A DNA stretch of 62,833 bases from Flammeovirgaceae bacterium (GTDB lineage Bacteria; Bacteroidota; Bacteroidia; Cytophagales; Cyclobacteriaceae). Position numbers and translations under genes: made by a program. A model generated the notes under the pieces. It searched no databases. It saw only the letters and a program-made list of their open reading frames with translations, and had not been told where the DNA came from. The stretch is from the NCBI GenBank assembly GCA_012032815.1, contig JAAUQD010000003.1, positions 1 through 62,833 on the forward strand, given 5' to 3'. Shown piece after piece: positions 8,164-16,845 of this stretch; the first letter of the stretch is position 1; every line of letters starts with the position of its first letter.

Positions 8164-9786
8164 TTTTTTGTTTTCAATGGCTTCAATAGGAATAGCACGG
8201 TGTGTCCATTGAATTCTGTCGGAACCAATACCTTCACTTAACAGCGCATTGAGTACAGTCTGTAGTTGTTCTGATGTGCGATCATTGTGGTACGTTGTTT
8301 TAACCACAATGCTGTCCCTGCTGTATGTGGTGCGAATGGTATCATATTGGATAGGCAAGGTTAAACTATCCGGAACCGTAGATAGCGTTAGACTGTCTGG
8401 TGGAATTTCGACCAATGAATCTACGGAATAGTTCAGGGTATAAATGATTGTATCGTGAATAATTTCAGTGAGATCCGGATTTCGCTGTACCGAATCTTTC
8501 TCCAATCCATAGAGCGTAACATCCAGATTAAATTTGAAATTGGTATTAGCCCTTACAAGTCGTGATGCTCTGCGTATTTCGTTTGATGATGCTGGACTAA
8601 GTTGGGAAGAGTATGGAGCAAAGTGTACACCCGTTAACTCAAGTTCATCTCCTGCCGCCAATTCACGAAGTTCCACTTCAATTTTTTCATAGGTTGGGAA
8701 TCGATCTCCCGCTAAATCATATGTTTTAGAAAAATAGGTTAGCCTGTCAGACTCCGGTTCAATGGACAGATCATATTGACTTCCTTCCTTTAAATAGATG
8801 ACAAAACTTCCATCTTCCGAAGGCCTGGAGCTGCTAAGCTTCTCCTGAGTGTTTAAATCAAAAATTACTAGGTAGGAATGCGTTCCTCCTTTCATCTGTC
8901 CATCAATTTTCATCAATCCCTTTGGCTTTACCTCTTTCGGAAAAAGCAGTTCTACAAGCTCAGTAGACCGATCTCCTTTTACGTCTTTTAATAAATAACG
9001 TCCCAGAGATGTTGCACTAACAAACTGATCGTCTTCATTGGTATTTACAAAATCCAGGGACACGGGTTTTGACCACATTCCATTTGTATTTCTGGTCATG
9101 TACAAATCCATCCCCCCCTTATTAGAAGGAAATTTATCGGACGAAAAAAGTAAGGTTTCATCATCGCCTAAAATTCTGGGAACTTGAGAATTTCCGGTAT
9201 TGATATGAGCGGGTAATTCGGTGGGCTCTTCCCACTGCCCGCTTAAATCTTTATTTGATACAAATAGTTTGCAACCATCCGCCCTATTCATATCCATTTG
9301 TTCACAGCGCATAAAGTACATGGTTTGTCCATTTGACGATAATGATGGACAGGCCTCGTTACTTTTCGTGTTCAAAGGAAATCCGGGGTTCACAGGTTCT
9401 GTCCAAAAAGCTCCCCTTTTTTCTGATATAAGAATATCATATCCACCCAATCCACCGGATTTTTGATTTGTGAGGAATAAAAACTTACCCTCTGTATCGA
9501 GGGCGTACCCCCTGAGAAAGTTGAGCCGGCTTTGAATATGACGTGGCATCAATATCGGGTCTTTCCAGTTTACACCATCTACTTTATATGTATAGTTCAT
9601 GCTTAGGGCATTGTCTTCCCCATTATCTGCAATAAAGATCATGCTGTTTCCATCCAGGCTAATGTATGGCGAACTTTGATTGACGGAGGGATGGTTAATA
9701 TTATTGGGCATTCTTCGAACTTTCGGTTGGCCGATTAGAGTCGAAGAAACTTCAAGGAGCATGAAAAGTGTAAGAAAGATTCTCAT
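8155..9786 (-). CDS. PD40 beta-propeller protein with degenerate OmpA-like end
   Basis: 543 residues with a signal peptide (RIFLTLFMLLEVSSTLIG). Residues about 30-270 hold WD40-like PD40 repeats (SPYISLDGNSMIF, ACPSLSSNGQTMYF, VPRILGDDETLLFSSD). Then comes a carboxypeptidase-regulatory-like beta domain (about 290-370) and a C-terminal region starting ELTGVHFAPYSSQLSPAS that looks like an OmpA domain with an insertion of many DS/DT-rich residues. Similar proteins are envelope or gliding-associated proteins, such as those near PorE. The peptidoglycan-binding residues of a true OmpA domain are not clear here. Function not assignable beyond envelope-associated. Confidence 0.7.
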   Translation of the reverse strand: MRIFLTLFMLLEVSSTLIGQPKVRRMPNNINHPSVNQSSPYISLDGNSMIFIADNGEDNALSMNYTYKVDGVNWKDPILMPRHIQSRLNFLRGYALDTEGKFLFLTNQKSGGLGGYDILISEKRGAFWTEPVNPGFPLNTKSNEACPSLSSNGQTMYFMRCEQMDMNRADGCKLFVSNKDLSGQWEEPTELPAHINTGNSQVPRILGDDETLLFSSDKFPSNKGGMDLYMTRNTNGMWSKPVSLDFVNTNEDDQFVSATSLGRYLLKDVKGDRSTELVELLFPKEVKPKGLMKIDGQMKGGTHSYLVIFDLNTQEKLSSSRPSEDGSFVIYLKEGSQYDLSIEPESDRLTYFSKTYDLAGDRFPTYEKIEVELRELAAGDELELTGVHFAPYSSQLSPASSNEIRRASRLVRANTNFKFNLDVTLYGLEKDSVQRNPDLTEIIHDTIIYTLNYSVDSLVEIPPDSLTLSTVPDSLTLPIQYDTIRTTYSRDSIVVKTTYHNDRTSEQLQTVLNALLSEGIGSDRIQWTHRAIPIEAIENKKLL

Positions 9787-9910
9787 AATCGCTTTGCTGT
9801 CTTACTAAAATATTGAAAAAAAACCACTTCACAGTCACATGCAAAATATTGGCCAAATGATTGGCCTTTGATGGAGGTCTGACTAAATTTAATGTCGATT
9901 ATTTAAATAA

Positions 9911-10651
9911 ATGATTCAGGTAATACCATCGATTGCGATCCGTAAAGGGAAAGTAGTTAAAATGAGAAAGGGAGATCCTTCGAGTGAAAAAGCTTATGAT
10001 GAAAACCCCTTGGATCTTGCTAGAAAGTTCGAAGACCATGGGATAGAGGTAATACATTTGGTTGATCTGGATGGTGCTGAAAAAGGCTGCCCAAAAAATT
10101 ACAATGTATGTGAAGCCATCTCAGGGTATACCAATTTGAAAATTGATTTTACAGGTGGCATAAGTACAGATGGGGATATAACAAAGGCATACGAGTTTGG
10201 AGCATCATACATCACTGCTTCAAGCATTGCAGTTACGGATCCTGAATTATTTGCTTCATGGATTGTTTCTTATGGACGTGAGAAGATTACGTTGGGTGCA
10301 GACGTTACGGATATCAAGTCAAAAAAAATTGCATACCGGGGATGGCTGAAAAAATCAGATATCGGCCTGATCGATCACTTGCAATATTTTTATGATCGTG
10401 GATTAAAATATGTGAAGTCTACAGACATATCTCGTGATGGCGTGTTGGAAGGTCCTGCATTTTCGTACTATCAGGATATTATAAGTTCGCTTTTCGGATC
10501 TGAAATTTTAGCCAGCGGAGGAGTGAGAGGCGTAGATGACATAAAGAAGCTTGACGAAATAGGAATTTTTGCCGTGATATTCGGAAAAGCCTATTATGAA
10601 GGTTTACTTAAGCTAAAAGATTTGGAACAGTTTCTGGTAAAGAAAGTCTGA
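9911..10651 (+). CDS. HisA/HisF-type TIM barrel, HisA paralogue
   Basis: 246 residues aligning along the whole length of HisA (ProFAR isomerase, histidine biosynthesis). Phosphate-binding FTGGIST (about 80-86) and ASGGV (201-205) are present, as is TDISRDGVLEGP (171-182). Asp131, in the place of the second catalytic acid, is also there (LGADVTD). However the first strand reads IPSIAI where true HisA has IPAIDL, so the N-terminal catalytic Asp is Ala9. No other histidine gene lies in the window. I therefore name it HisA-like, and regard it either as a divergent isomerase or as a paralogue with another role. Confidence 0.75.
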   Translation: MIQVIPSIAIRKGKVVKMRKGDPSSEKAYDENPLDLARKFEDHGIEVIHLVDLDGAEKGCPKNYNVCEAISGYTNLKIDFTGGISTDGDITKAYEFGASYITASSIAVTDPELFASWIVSYGREKITLGADVTDIKSKKIAYRGWLKKSDIGLIDHLQYFYDRGLKYVKSTDISRDGVLEGPAFSYYQDIISSLFGSEILASGGVRGVDDIKKLDEIGIFAVIFGKAYYEGLLKLKDLEQFLVKKV

Positions 10652-10657
10652 TCAATA

Positions 10658-11005
10658 TTATTGATCAATAATATCTGAAAACTTATACTTCTGAATGATG
10701 TAGTACAGAAAATTAAAGGAGAGTGCATCTTCTTCTTTACCAGAATCAGGCTTGCCGGGAACTTTAGGTTTTGCAGCTGACCGATTGGTTACAGAATCTC
10801 TTAAATTACTTTGAAGTACAACACGTGGCGCCTTATTTTCCTGCTCGAATACTGTGATTTTGTCATCAGGACGTTGGTCAAGTGAGCTGTTTTCTGAATA
10901 GCCGTAGCTTGCGCCTGACTCTTCCTGACCAATTGCAGGAACAGCAAACAGAATGAAGAAACATCCTGCTAAGACCGTCAGTACGTTGGAAAGATTTATT
11001 TTCAT
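10658..11005 (-). CDS. Small exported hypothetical protein
   Basis: 115 residues from the Met codon at 11005. The frame stays open upstream to 11194 but that part runs into the divergent CsaA gene and lacks a plausible start. A signal peptide (NVLTVLAGCFFILFAVPAIG) precedes a low-complexity charged region (SAAKPKVPGKPDSGKEEDAL) and a C-terminal aromatic patch (FNFLYYIIQKYKFSDII). I do not recognise the family. It is convergent with the HisA-like gene (6 bases apart) and divergent from csaA. Confidence 0.6.
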   Translation of the reverse strand: MKINLSNVLTVLAGCFFILFAVPAIGQEESGASYGYSENSSLDQRPDDKITVFEQENKAPRVVLQSNLRDSVTNRSAAKPKVPGKPDSGKEEDALSFNFLYYIIQKYKFSDIIDQ

Positions 11006-11066
11006 CAAGACTATTAACGAAACGCTACTTGCTTGCCGTAAGTTGCAATAAAATACACAAATCCAG

Positions 11067-11399
11067 ATGATTTCATTGGGTGATTTTTTAAAAATTGATT
11101 TCCGTTCGGGAACGGTCGTTAGGGCAGAATCCTTTCCTGAGGCCAAAAAACCAGCTTTTAAGCTTTGGGTTGATTTTGGACCAGAAATTGGCATAAAAAA
11201 ATCCAGTGCCCAGATTACAGAGTATTATAGTTTGGAGCAACTGGCCGGAAAGCAGGTTGTGGGAATTGTTAATTTTCCGCCAAAGCAAATCGCCAATTTT
11301 GTATCTGAAGTTTTAATAACCGGTTTCCCGGATAAGGATGGAAAAGTCATCCTGTGTTCTATAGACCAGCCTGTAGCCAATGGCTCAAAATTATTTTAG
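11067..11399 (+). CDS. csaA: CsaA-type tRNA-binding domain protein
   Basis: 110 residues. It consists of a single EMAP-II/tRNA-binding OB fold like CsaA: DFLKIDFRSGTVVRAE, LWVDFGPEIGIKKSSAQIT, VVGIVNFPPKQIANFVSEVL. CsaA forms dimers and has been described as a chaperone-like protein linked to Sec export, and also binds tRNA. The order of conserved elements and the length match. It sits 2 bases upstream of the murF-alr gene, so the two are likely co-transcribed. Confidence 0.85.
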   Translation: MISLGDFLKIDFRSGTVVRAESFPEAKKPAFKLWVDFGPEIGIKKSSAQITEYYSLEQLAGKQVVGIVNFPPKQIANFVSEVLITGFPDKDGKVILCSIDQPVANGSKLF

Positions 11400-11401
11400 T
11401 C

Positions 11402-13851
11402 ATGTTTCAGTTCTCTGATCTGCCGGAAATTTCTACAGGGTCAATTCTTCAGCTAAAAGATGATCTTCAGTTTACCAATCTGTTGATTGATAGCCGCAAA
11501 AACATACTGCCCAAGAACACTCTTTTCTTTGCCATCAAAGGCGACCGACATGACGGTCATCAATATATTGAAGAGCTTTACAAGAAGGGGTTTCGTCAAT
11601 TTGTCATTGAGCAACCAATCTCAGCAACTAATTTTCCTCAGGCTAATTTTTTTCTCTCGCGTTCGAGTGTAGCAACCTTGCAGGATGTTAGCGGCAGCCT
11701 TCGCAAAAGAATTTCTATTCCTGTCATTGGAATTACGGGAAGCAATGGGAAGACCATTATCAAGGAATGGCTTCACCAGTTACTTTCTGTGGATTTTCGA
11801 ATAATCAAGAATCCCGGAAGTTATAACTCGCAAGTTGGTGTCCCGCTTTCGGTTTGGTCAATCAAGGGACACCATGAGCTTGGAATTTTTGAGGCCGGAA
11901 TATCAAAGCCGGGAGAAATGACGAAGCTTCAAAAGGTTATCCAACCAACGTTGGGAATCCTTACAAATCTTGGATCGGCTCATGATGCCGGCTTTAAGAA
12001 CAGACTTGAAAAACTTCAGGAAAATTAAAATTATTCACTGATGCAAAGAAAATTTTCTTCTGCAGCAACGATAAGTTACTGGCTGATGAAGTCGAAAGAA
12101 TTTTTCCTAAAGAAAAGTTATTTAGTTGGGGGTCTTCTCCTGATTCAAGTTTGAAAATAGACTTGATTTCAAAATCCAGTATTCACATTTTTTATCAGGA
12201 TAAATCGGATGATTATCTATTACCCTATAGCGACAGCACATCCATTGAAAATTTAGCTCATTGCATAGCTGTATTGTACTATTTCAATGTGCCTCCAAAT
12301 GAAATTCAGAAAAGACTAGCATTGATAAAACCGGTATCCATGCGGCTCGAAGTAAAGAAAGGAATAAATGGATGTCTGCTGGTTGATGACACGTATAACA
12401 ACGATGTAGCGGGACTGGAAATGAGTCTGGACTTTATGTCCAGTCTTCCCGGTAAGGACAAGTCAATCATTTTATCGGATATTCATCAATCAGCATTGCT
12501 AGAAGGTGAACTAACTAAACAGATAAGTGAGATATTGCTGTCCAAAGGAGTGCGAAAGTTTGTTGGAATAGGTCCGATGCTGTCGGCCAATAAAAGAGTT
12601 TTTAGTGAGTTAAAGGCAGAAAAGAAATTCTTTCCTGACACGGAAAATTTTTTACACCATTTTTCTGATGAGATGTTCAACCGCGAGAAAGTGCTCATCA
12701 AAGGAAGTCGATCATTTACGTTTGAAAAAATTGTTTCCCGACTTCAAGAGAAAGTTCATGGCACTGTACTTGAAATAGATTTAAATGCAGTAGTAAGCAA
12801 CCTAAACTACTTTAAAAGTAAACTTAAGCCAGGAGTGAAACTGATGGCGATGGTGAAAGCGCTGGCATATGGAGGAGGCAGCGATGAGATTGCATCCGTA
12901 TTGCAATACCACAACCTTGATTATCTGGCTGTCGCTTACGTTGATGAAGGCGTTCAACTCAGAAAGGCCGGTGTCTCATTACCCATAATGGTAATGAACC
13001 CATCACCCGAAAGTTTTGACCTCTTGATTCAGAATAATCTTGAGCCTGAGATTTACAGTCCAATGTTATTGAAAAAATGGCTTGGTTTTTTACAGGGAAA
13101 TCCGTCAAGCATTCATATCAAAGTAGAAACGGGAATGAACCGGCTGGGATTTGATGAAGAGCAATTGGATGAATTGGTGGATGTGTTAAAAACCAACACA
13201 AATCTTACAGTTGTATCCATTTTTTCTCATCTCGCCTCTGCGGATAAAGAAGATCACGATGCCTTTAGCAAATTACAGGCAGAAAAGCTTCTTAAATTCT
13301 CAGAAAAAATAAAGAGGGCGCTTACCCAGAAGCCTCTTATACACATTCTTAATTCAGCGGGTATATTAAAATTTCCTGAAATGCAGCTTGATATGGTACG
13401 GTTGGGGATTGGCCTTTACGGCATTGATCCGGAGCTAAAAGAAAATCCTGAGCTTGAATCTGTTTTCTCGCTAAAGACAACTATCTCACAACTGAAGATG
13501 GTAATGCCGGAGGAAACAGTGGGCTATGGCCGGTTGGGTAAGTCTGATAAGCCTATGAAAATTGCAACGTTATCAATTGGGTATGCAGACGGGTACTCCA
13601 GGGCTTTTTCGAATGGGGTTGGCCAATTTTACATTGGTGGAGCGAGGGCAAGAGTAGTTGGTAATGTGTGCATGGATATGACCATGATTGATGTGACGGG
13701 ACTCGATGTTTCAGAAAATGATAAGGTCCTTGTTTATGGTAAGGAGTTGAGTCTCATTGAAGTGGCAACATGGATAAATACAATTCCGTATGAAATCCTA
13801 ACCAATACCGGACCCCGGGTTAGAAAAGTATATCACATTGAAAGCGTGTAA
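11402..13851 (+). CDS. Bifunctional MurF-alanine racemase, one frame break
   Basis: A fusion typical of Bacteroidota. The N-terminal half is MurF, which adds D-Ala-D-Ala to UDP-MurNAc-tripeptide (ATP loop GITGSNGKT, residues 110-118). The C-terminal half is a PLP alanine racemase (Lys in MAMVKALAYGGG at about 12856; ELTNTGPRV-like C-terminal region). The two halves together supply and use D-Ala for peptidoglycan. The MurF frame ends with a TAA at 12026, inside GGAAAATTA. One extra A at 12021-12024 joins it to KLKLFTDAKKIFF and on to the stop at 13851, giving 816 residues, the expected fusion length. The break is very likely a sequencing deletion, since the gene is essential. Confidence 0.92.
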
Positions 13852-13856
13852 TCGGT

Positions 13857-13988
13857 TTATCCACAACCAAGGTTCTTTTTCAACTCACGTGGTGGGATGC
13901 CGCCAAAATCGAAATTGTCTTCTTTTTGGATAGGATTCCTGACTCCTACCTTCTTTTTGGACTTTTTCTTTTTAATTTTTTTACCCAT
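13857..13988 (-). CDS. 43-residue conserved-type basic microprotein
   Basis: ATG 13988 to TAA 13857. The sequence starts with a Lys-rich head (MGKKIKKKKSKKKVG) and ends with GGIPPRELKKNLGCG. From memory, short Bacteroidota proteins with the same basic head and a terminal LKKNLGCG motif are common, so I think this is real. The C-terminal Cys and Gly-Gly suggest metal or RNA contact, but that is inference. It lies convergent to murF-alr, 5 bases after its stop, and divergent from feoA. Too short for routine gene calling. Confidence 0.6.
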   Translation of the reverse strand: MGKKIKKKKSKKKVGVRNPIQKEDNFDFGGIPPRELKKNLGCG

Positions 13989-14051
13989 CTATAATACTAA
14001 ACTAGTGATAGAAATCATTGAAATTGAATACGTGTAGGCATATATTCGCAC

Positions 14052-14309
14052 TTGTTTATAATTAATCTAAATAAAGTGGATGTAGCTCGGAAGGTTTCCG
14101 ATATGCAAATTGGGGAAAAGGCCATTATTACCGGATTTCTGGATGAACAGTTATCAACCAAGCTTCTTGAAATGGGGTTTATACCAGGGACAACTATACA
14201 GTTTAATTTTTCTGCTCCTCTTGGCGATCCAATTTGTGTTACTGTTTCGGGTTATGACCTTTCCATTCGTATGGACGAAGCGTCTATGATTTTAATAGGC
14301 AATGGATGA
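14052..14309 (+). CDS. feoA: FeoA, ferrous iron transport accessory protein
   Basis: An SH3-like small cytoplasmic protein that assists FeoB in ferrous iron uptake. The core matches FeoA: MQIGEKAIITGFLDEQLSTKLLEMGFIPGTTI, then DPICVTVSGYDLSIRMDEA. The frame opens at TTG 14052 (85 residues); GTG 14076 and ATG 14103 are in-frame alternatives and would give more typical lengths of 77 or 68, so the start is not fixed. Its stop overlaps the feoB ATG by 8 bases, showing a feoAB operon with translational coupling. Confidence 0.88.
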   Translation: MFIINLNKVDVARKVSDMQIGEKAIITGFLDEQLSTKLLEMGFIPGTTIQFNFSAPLGDPICVTVSGYDLSIRMDEASMILIGNG

Positions 14310-16415
14310 TCATCAACGTATAAAAGTTGCGCTAGCGGGCAAACCGAATTCAGGTAAATCATCTCTCTTCAACCAACTCACCGGACTAAATCAAAAGACC
14401 GGAAATTTTCCAGGCATTACGGTGGAAATGAAGACCGGTGTTTGTCAACTTTCCCGAAATCAAAAGGCAGAAATCATTGACCTACCGGGTGTTTATACCC
14501 TGTACCCGCGGTCAGTGGACGAAAAAATTGTTGCCGAAATTTTTTCCAATAACAACAGTATTTTTTTTCCAGACCGTGTCATTGTTTTGGCTGATGCTAC
14601 AAACCTTCGGAACTGTCTGCTGCTGCTCACACAACTGATAGATTTGGGATTTCCAACCGTACTCGCTCTAAACATGATGGACTTAGCAGTAAAGTCCGGA
14701 CAAAGTGTAGATGTTGGCAAACTTTCAAAAATGCTGGACGTGCCGGTGGTGATTGTAAATGCCAGAGAAGGACATGGAATTGATGAGTTAAAAAAGATTC
14801 TGGTGAATCCGATTAAACCTTCGGGAAAAAGAGTTTTTAATTTAAATGGAGAGCTTGCGTCAATAGTTGATGAAATAAAAAATCACTTCAAGCTACAATC
14901 TGAATACGAGGCTTATCAATATATTCAGCAATATCCACACTTGTCATTTCTTTCCGTTGAGGATAAAAATTTTATAAATGATGTTTGTGAGCGAAATAAG
15001 TTTTTTCATGGGAAATTTCAAGGAGCAGAAACTATTCATCGGTTTGGTTTCATTCAGGATTTACTCAATGAAGTAATTTTAGAATTGCCGAAACCCGAAT
15101 GGAATTTACGCACCCGTCAGCTGGACAGAATTTTAACTCACAAGATTTGGGGTTATATAATTTTTCTGGGTCTTCTGTTTGTAATTTTTCAAGCCATCTT
15201 TTCCTGGGCCCAGCAACCCATGGATTTAATTGACTATGGATTTGCAGAATTAGGTTCATTTCTAAATCAAAAACTCCCCAACGGCCCGTTCTTTGATTTG
15301 ATAACTCAGGGCATTCTGCCAGGATTAGCTGGCATTATCATCTTTATTCCCCAAATCGCAATTTTGTTTGCCTTTGTATCGGTGCTTGAAGAATCAGGCT
15401 ATATGGCAAGAGTTGTGTTCATCATGGATAAGATCATGAGGAAGTTTGGTCTTAATGGCAGAAGCGTTGTTCCACTCATGTCAGGGTGGGCATGCGCTAT
15501 CCCGGCAATAATGGCTACACGAACAATTGATAATTGGAAAGATCGTTTGATAACCATATTTGTAACTCCATTCATGAGTTGCTCGGCTCGACTACCGGTA
15601 TATGCCATTCTTGTGGCATTGATTATTCCATCTGATCAGTTTCTGGGCATTCTTAGCCTTCAGGGGATTACCATGATGGGGCTATACCTTCTTGGATTTC
15701 TTGCCGCAATTATTTCGGCCTACATCATGAAGCTTATTATTCAGTCAAAGGAAAGAAGCTATCTGGTTATGGAACTTCCTACTTACAGAATGCCGAAGTG
15801 GAGCAACGTGGGATATACTATTGTTGACAAAACAAAAGCGTTTGTTTTTGAAGCCGGCAAAATAATATTGGCCATATCGGTAATACTTTGGGTTTTAGCT
15901 TCGTACGGGCCCTCGGAAAAAATGAATAATGCCGAGAGTATTGTCCGAAATGAAGTGGTATCAGAGGGGTTGAGTGAATTGGAATTACAAAATCGTATTG
16001 CTTCTTATCGTCTTGAGCAATCGTATGCGGGGATAATTGGTAAATCTATAGAGCCGGTCATACAACCTCTCGGTTACGACTGGAAAATTGGAATTGCACT
16101 GGTTACATCCTTTGCTGCTCGCGAAGTTTTGTGAGTACGATGGCTACTATTTATAGTTTGGGCGATGCAAGTGATCACGAAACCATTAAAAACCGGCTGA
16201 AGAAAGAAGTCGATCCTAAAACAGGCAATCCGAGATTTTCACTGGCCACAGGTTTTTCACTTTTGTTATTCTACACCTTCGCCATGCAATGCATGAGTAC
16301 GTTGGCCGTTGTTAAACGTGAAACTAAAAGCTGGAAGTGGCCAATCCTGCAATTAATCTACATGACCATGTTAGCTTATTTATCAGCACTGCTGGTCTAC
16401 CAGCTAATGAACTAA
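14302..16415 (+). CDS. feoB: FeoB ferrous iron transporter, one frame break
   Basis: The membrane transporter for Fe(II). The N-terminal G-protein domain has G1 GKPNSGKSSLFNQLTG and G3 DLPGVYTL. The membrane part has the gate motifs, for instance GWACAIPAIMATRTI and MSCSARLPVYA. The frame ends at TGA 16132-16134 after SFAAREVL; one added G at about 16131 continues it as VSTMATIYSLGD through the last two membrane helices to 16415. Full length would be 704 residues, normal for FeoB. The downstream part contains the conserved C-terminal TM segments (LLLFYTFAMQCMSTLAV), so the gene is complete apart from the break. Confidence 0.93.
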
Positions 16416-16473
16416 CTGAATTTGGAAGAAATAATAATTCTTCATGTATATTTAAGGCCTTAACTGTTGTAGA

Positions 16474-16845
16474 ATGAACTCATCAAAAAATTTTCAATTC
16501 GGACTCTTATACCTGATCCATCTACTAACACACGCTGATGGCAGTATGGATGATCATGAGATAAGTGCTATCAATGATATTAGGGCGAGGGAAAGCATAA
16601 GTGACGAAGTGTTTGAAGAGTTTAAATCTGAAATCGAGGGAAAAAAGGAAAAGGTTGTTTATGACAGAGGAATAGAATTGATTAAGGATTGTTCAGACGA
16701 AGAGCGACTTAGAGCGTTCGTTCATCTATATAAATTATCTGAAGTGGATGGAAGAGTGCATGTTAAGGAAGTTCGCTTGCTTTTGTACTCCGTTAAAATG
16801 GCAGGTCTTGAATTCAATGATGTTGTTAAAGCGTCACAGGCTTAA
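16474..16845 (+). CDS. TerB-like helical protein
   Basis: 123 residues, all helical, with the TerB/DjlA-N-like pattern of two repeated helix-acidic-helix units: LLTHADGSMDDHEISAIND and YKLSEVDGRVHVKEVRLL. Both acidic D-G/D-x-H-x-x-E signatures resemble metal-binding sites of the tellurite-resistance TerB fold. No tellurite genes of the TerZABCDE type are adjacent, though a TerC-family membrane protein lies at 21690. It touches the next gene with no gap (TAA followed by ATG). The role is unknown. Confidence 0.7.
   Translation: MNSSKNFQFGLLYLIHLLTHADGSMDDHEISAINDIRARESISDEVFEEFKSEIEGKKEKVVYDRGIELIKDCSDEERLRAFVHLYKLSEVDGRVHVKEVRLLLYSVKMAGLEFNDVVKASQA

Noticed and set aside
9851-9866. Palindrome GGCCAA-ATGA-TTGGCC between divergent genes
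   Set aside because: A 6-bp stem with a four-base loop can be chance; possible operator but no supporting copy found by eye.
10658-11194. Longer N-terminal extension of the small exported protein
   Set aside because: The extra 63 residues overlap the divergent csaA gene and contain no signal; Met 11005 starts a clear signal peptide.
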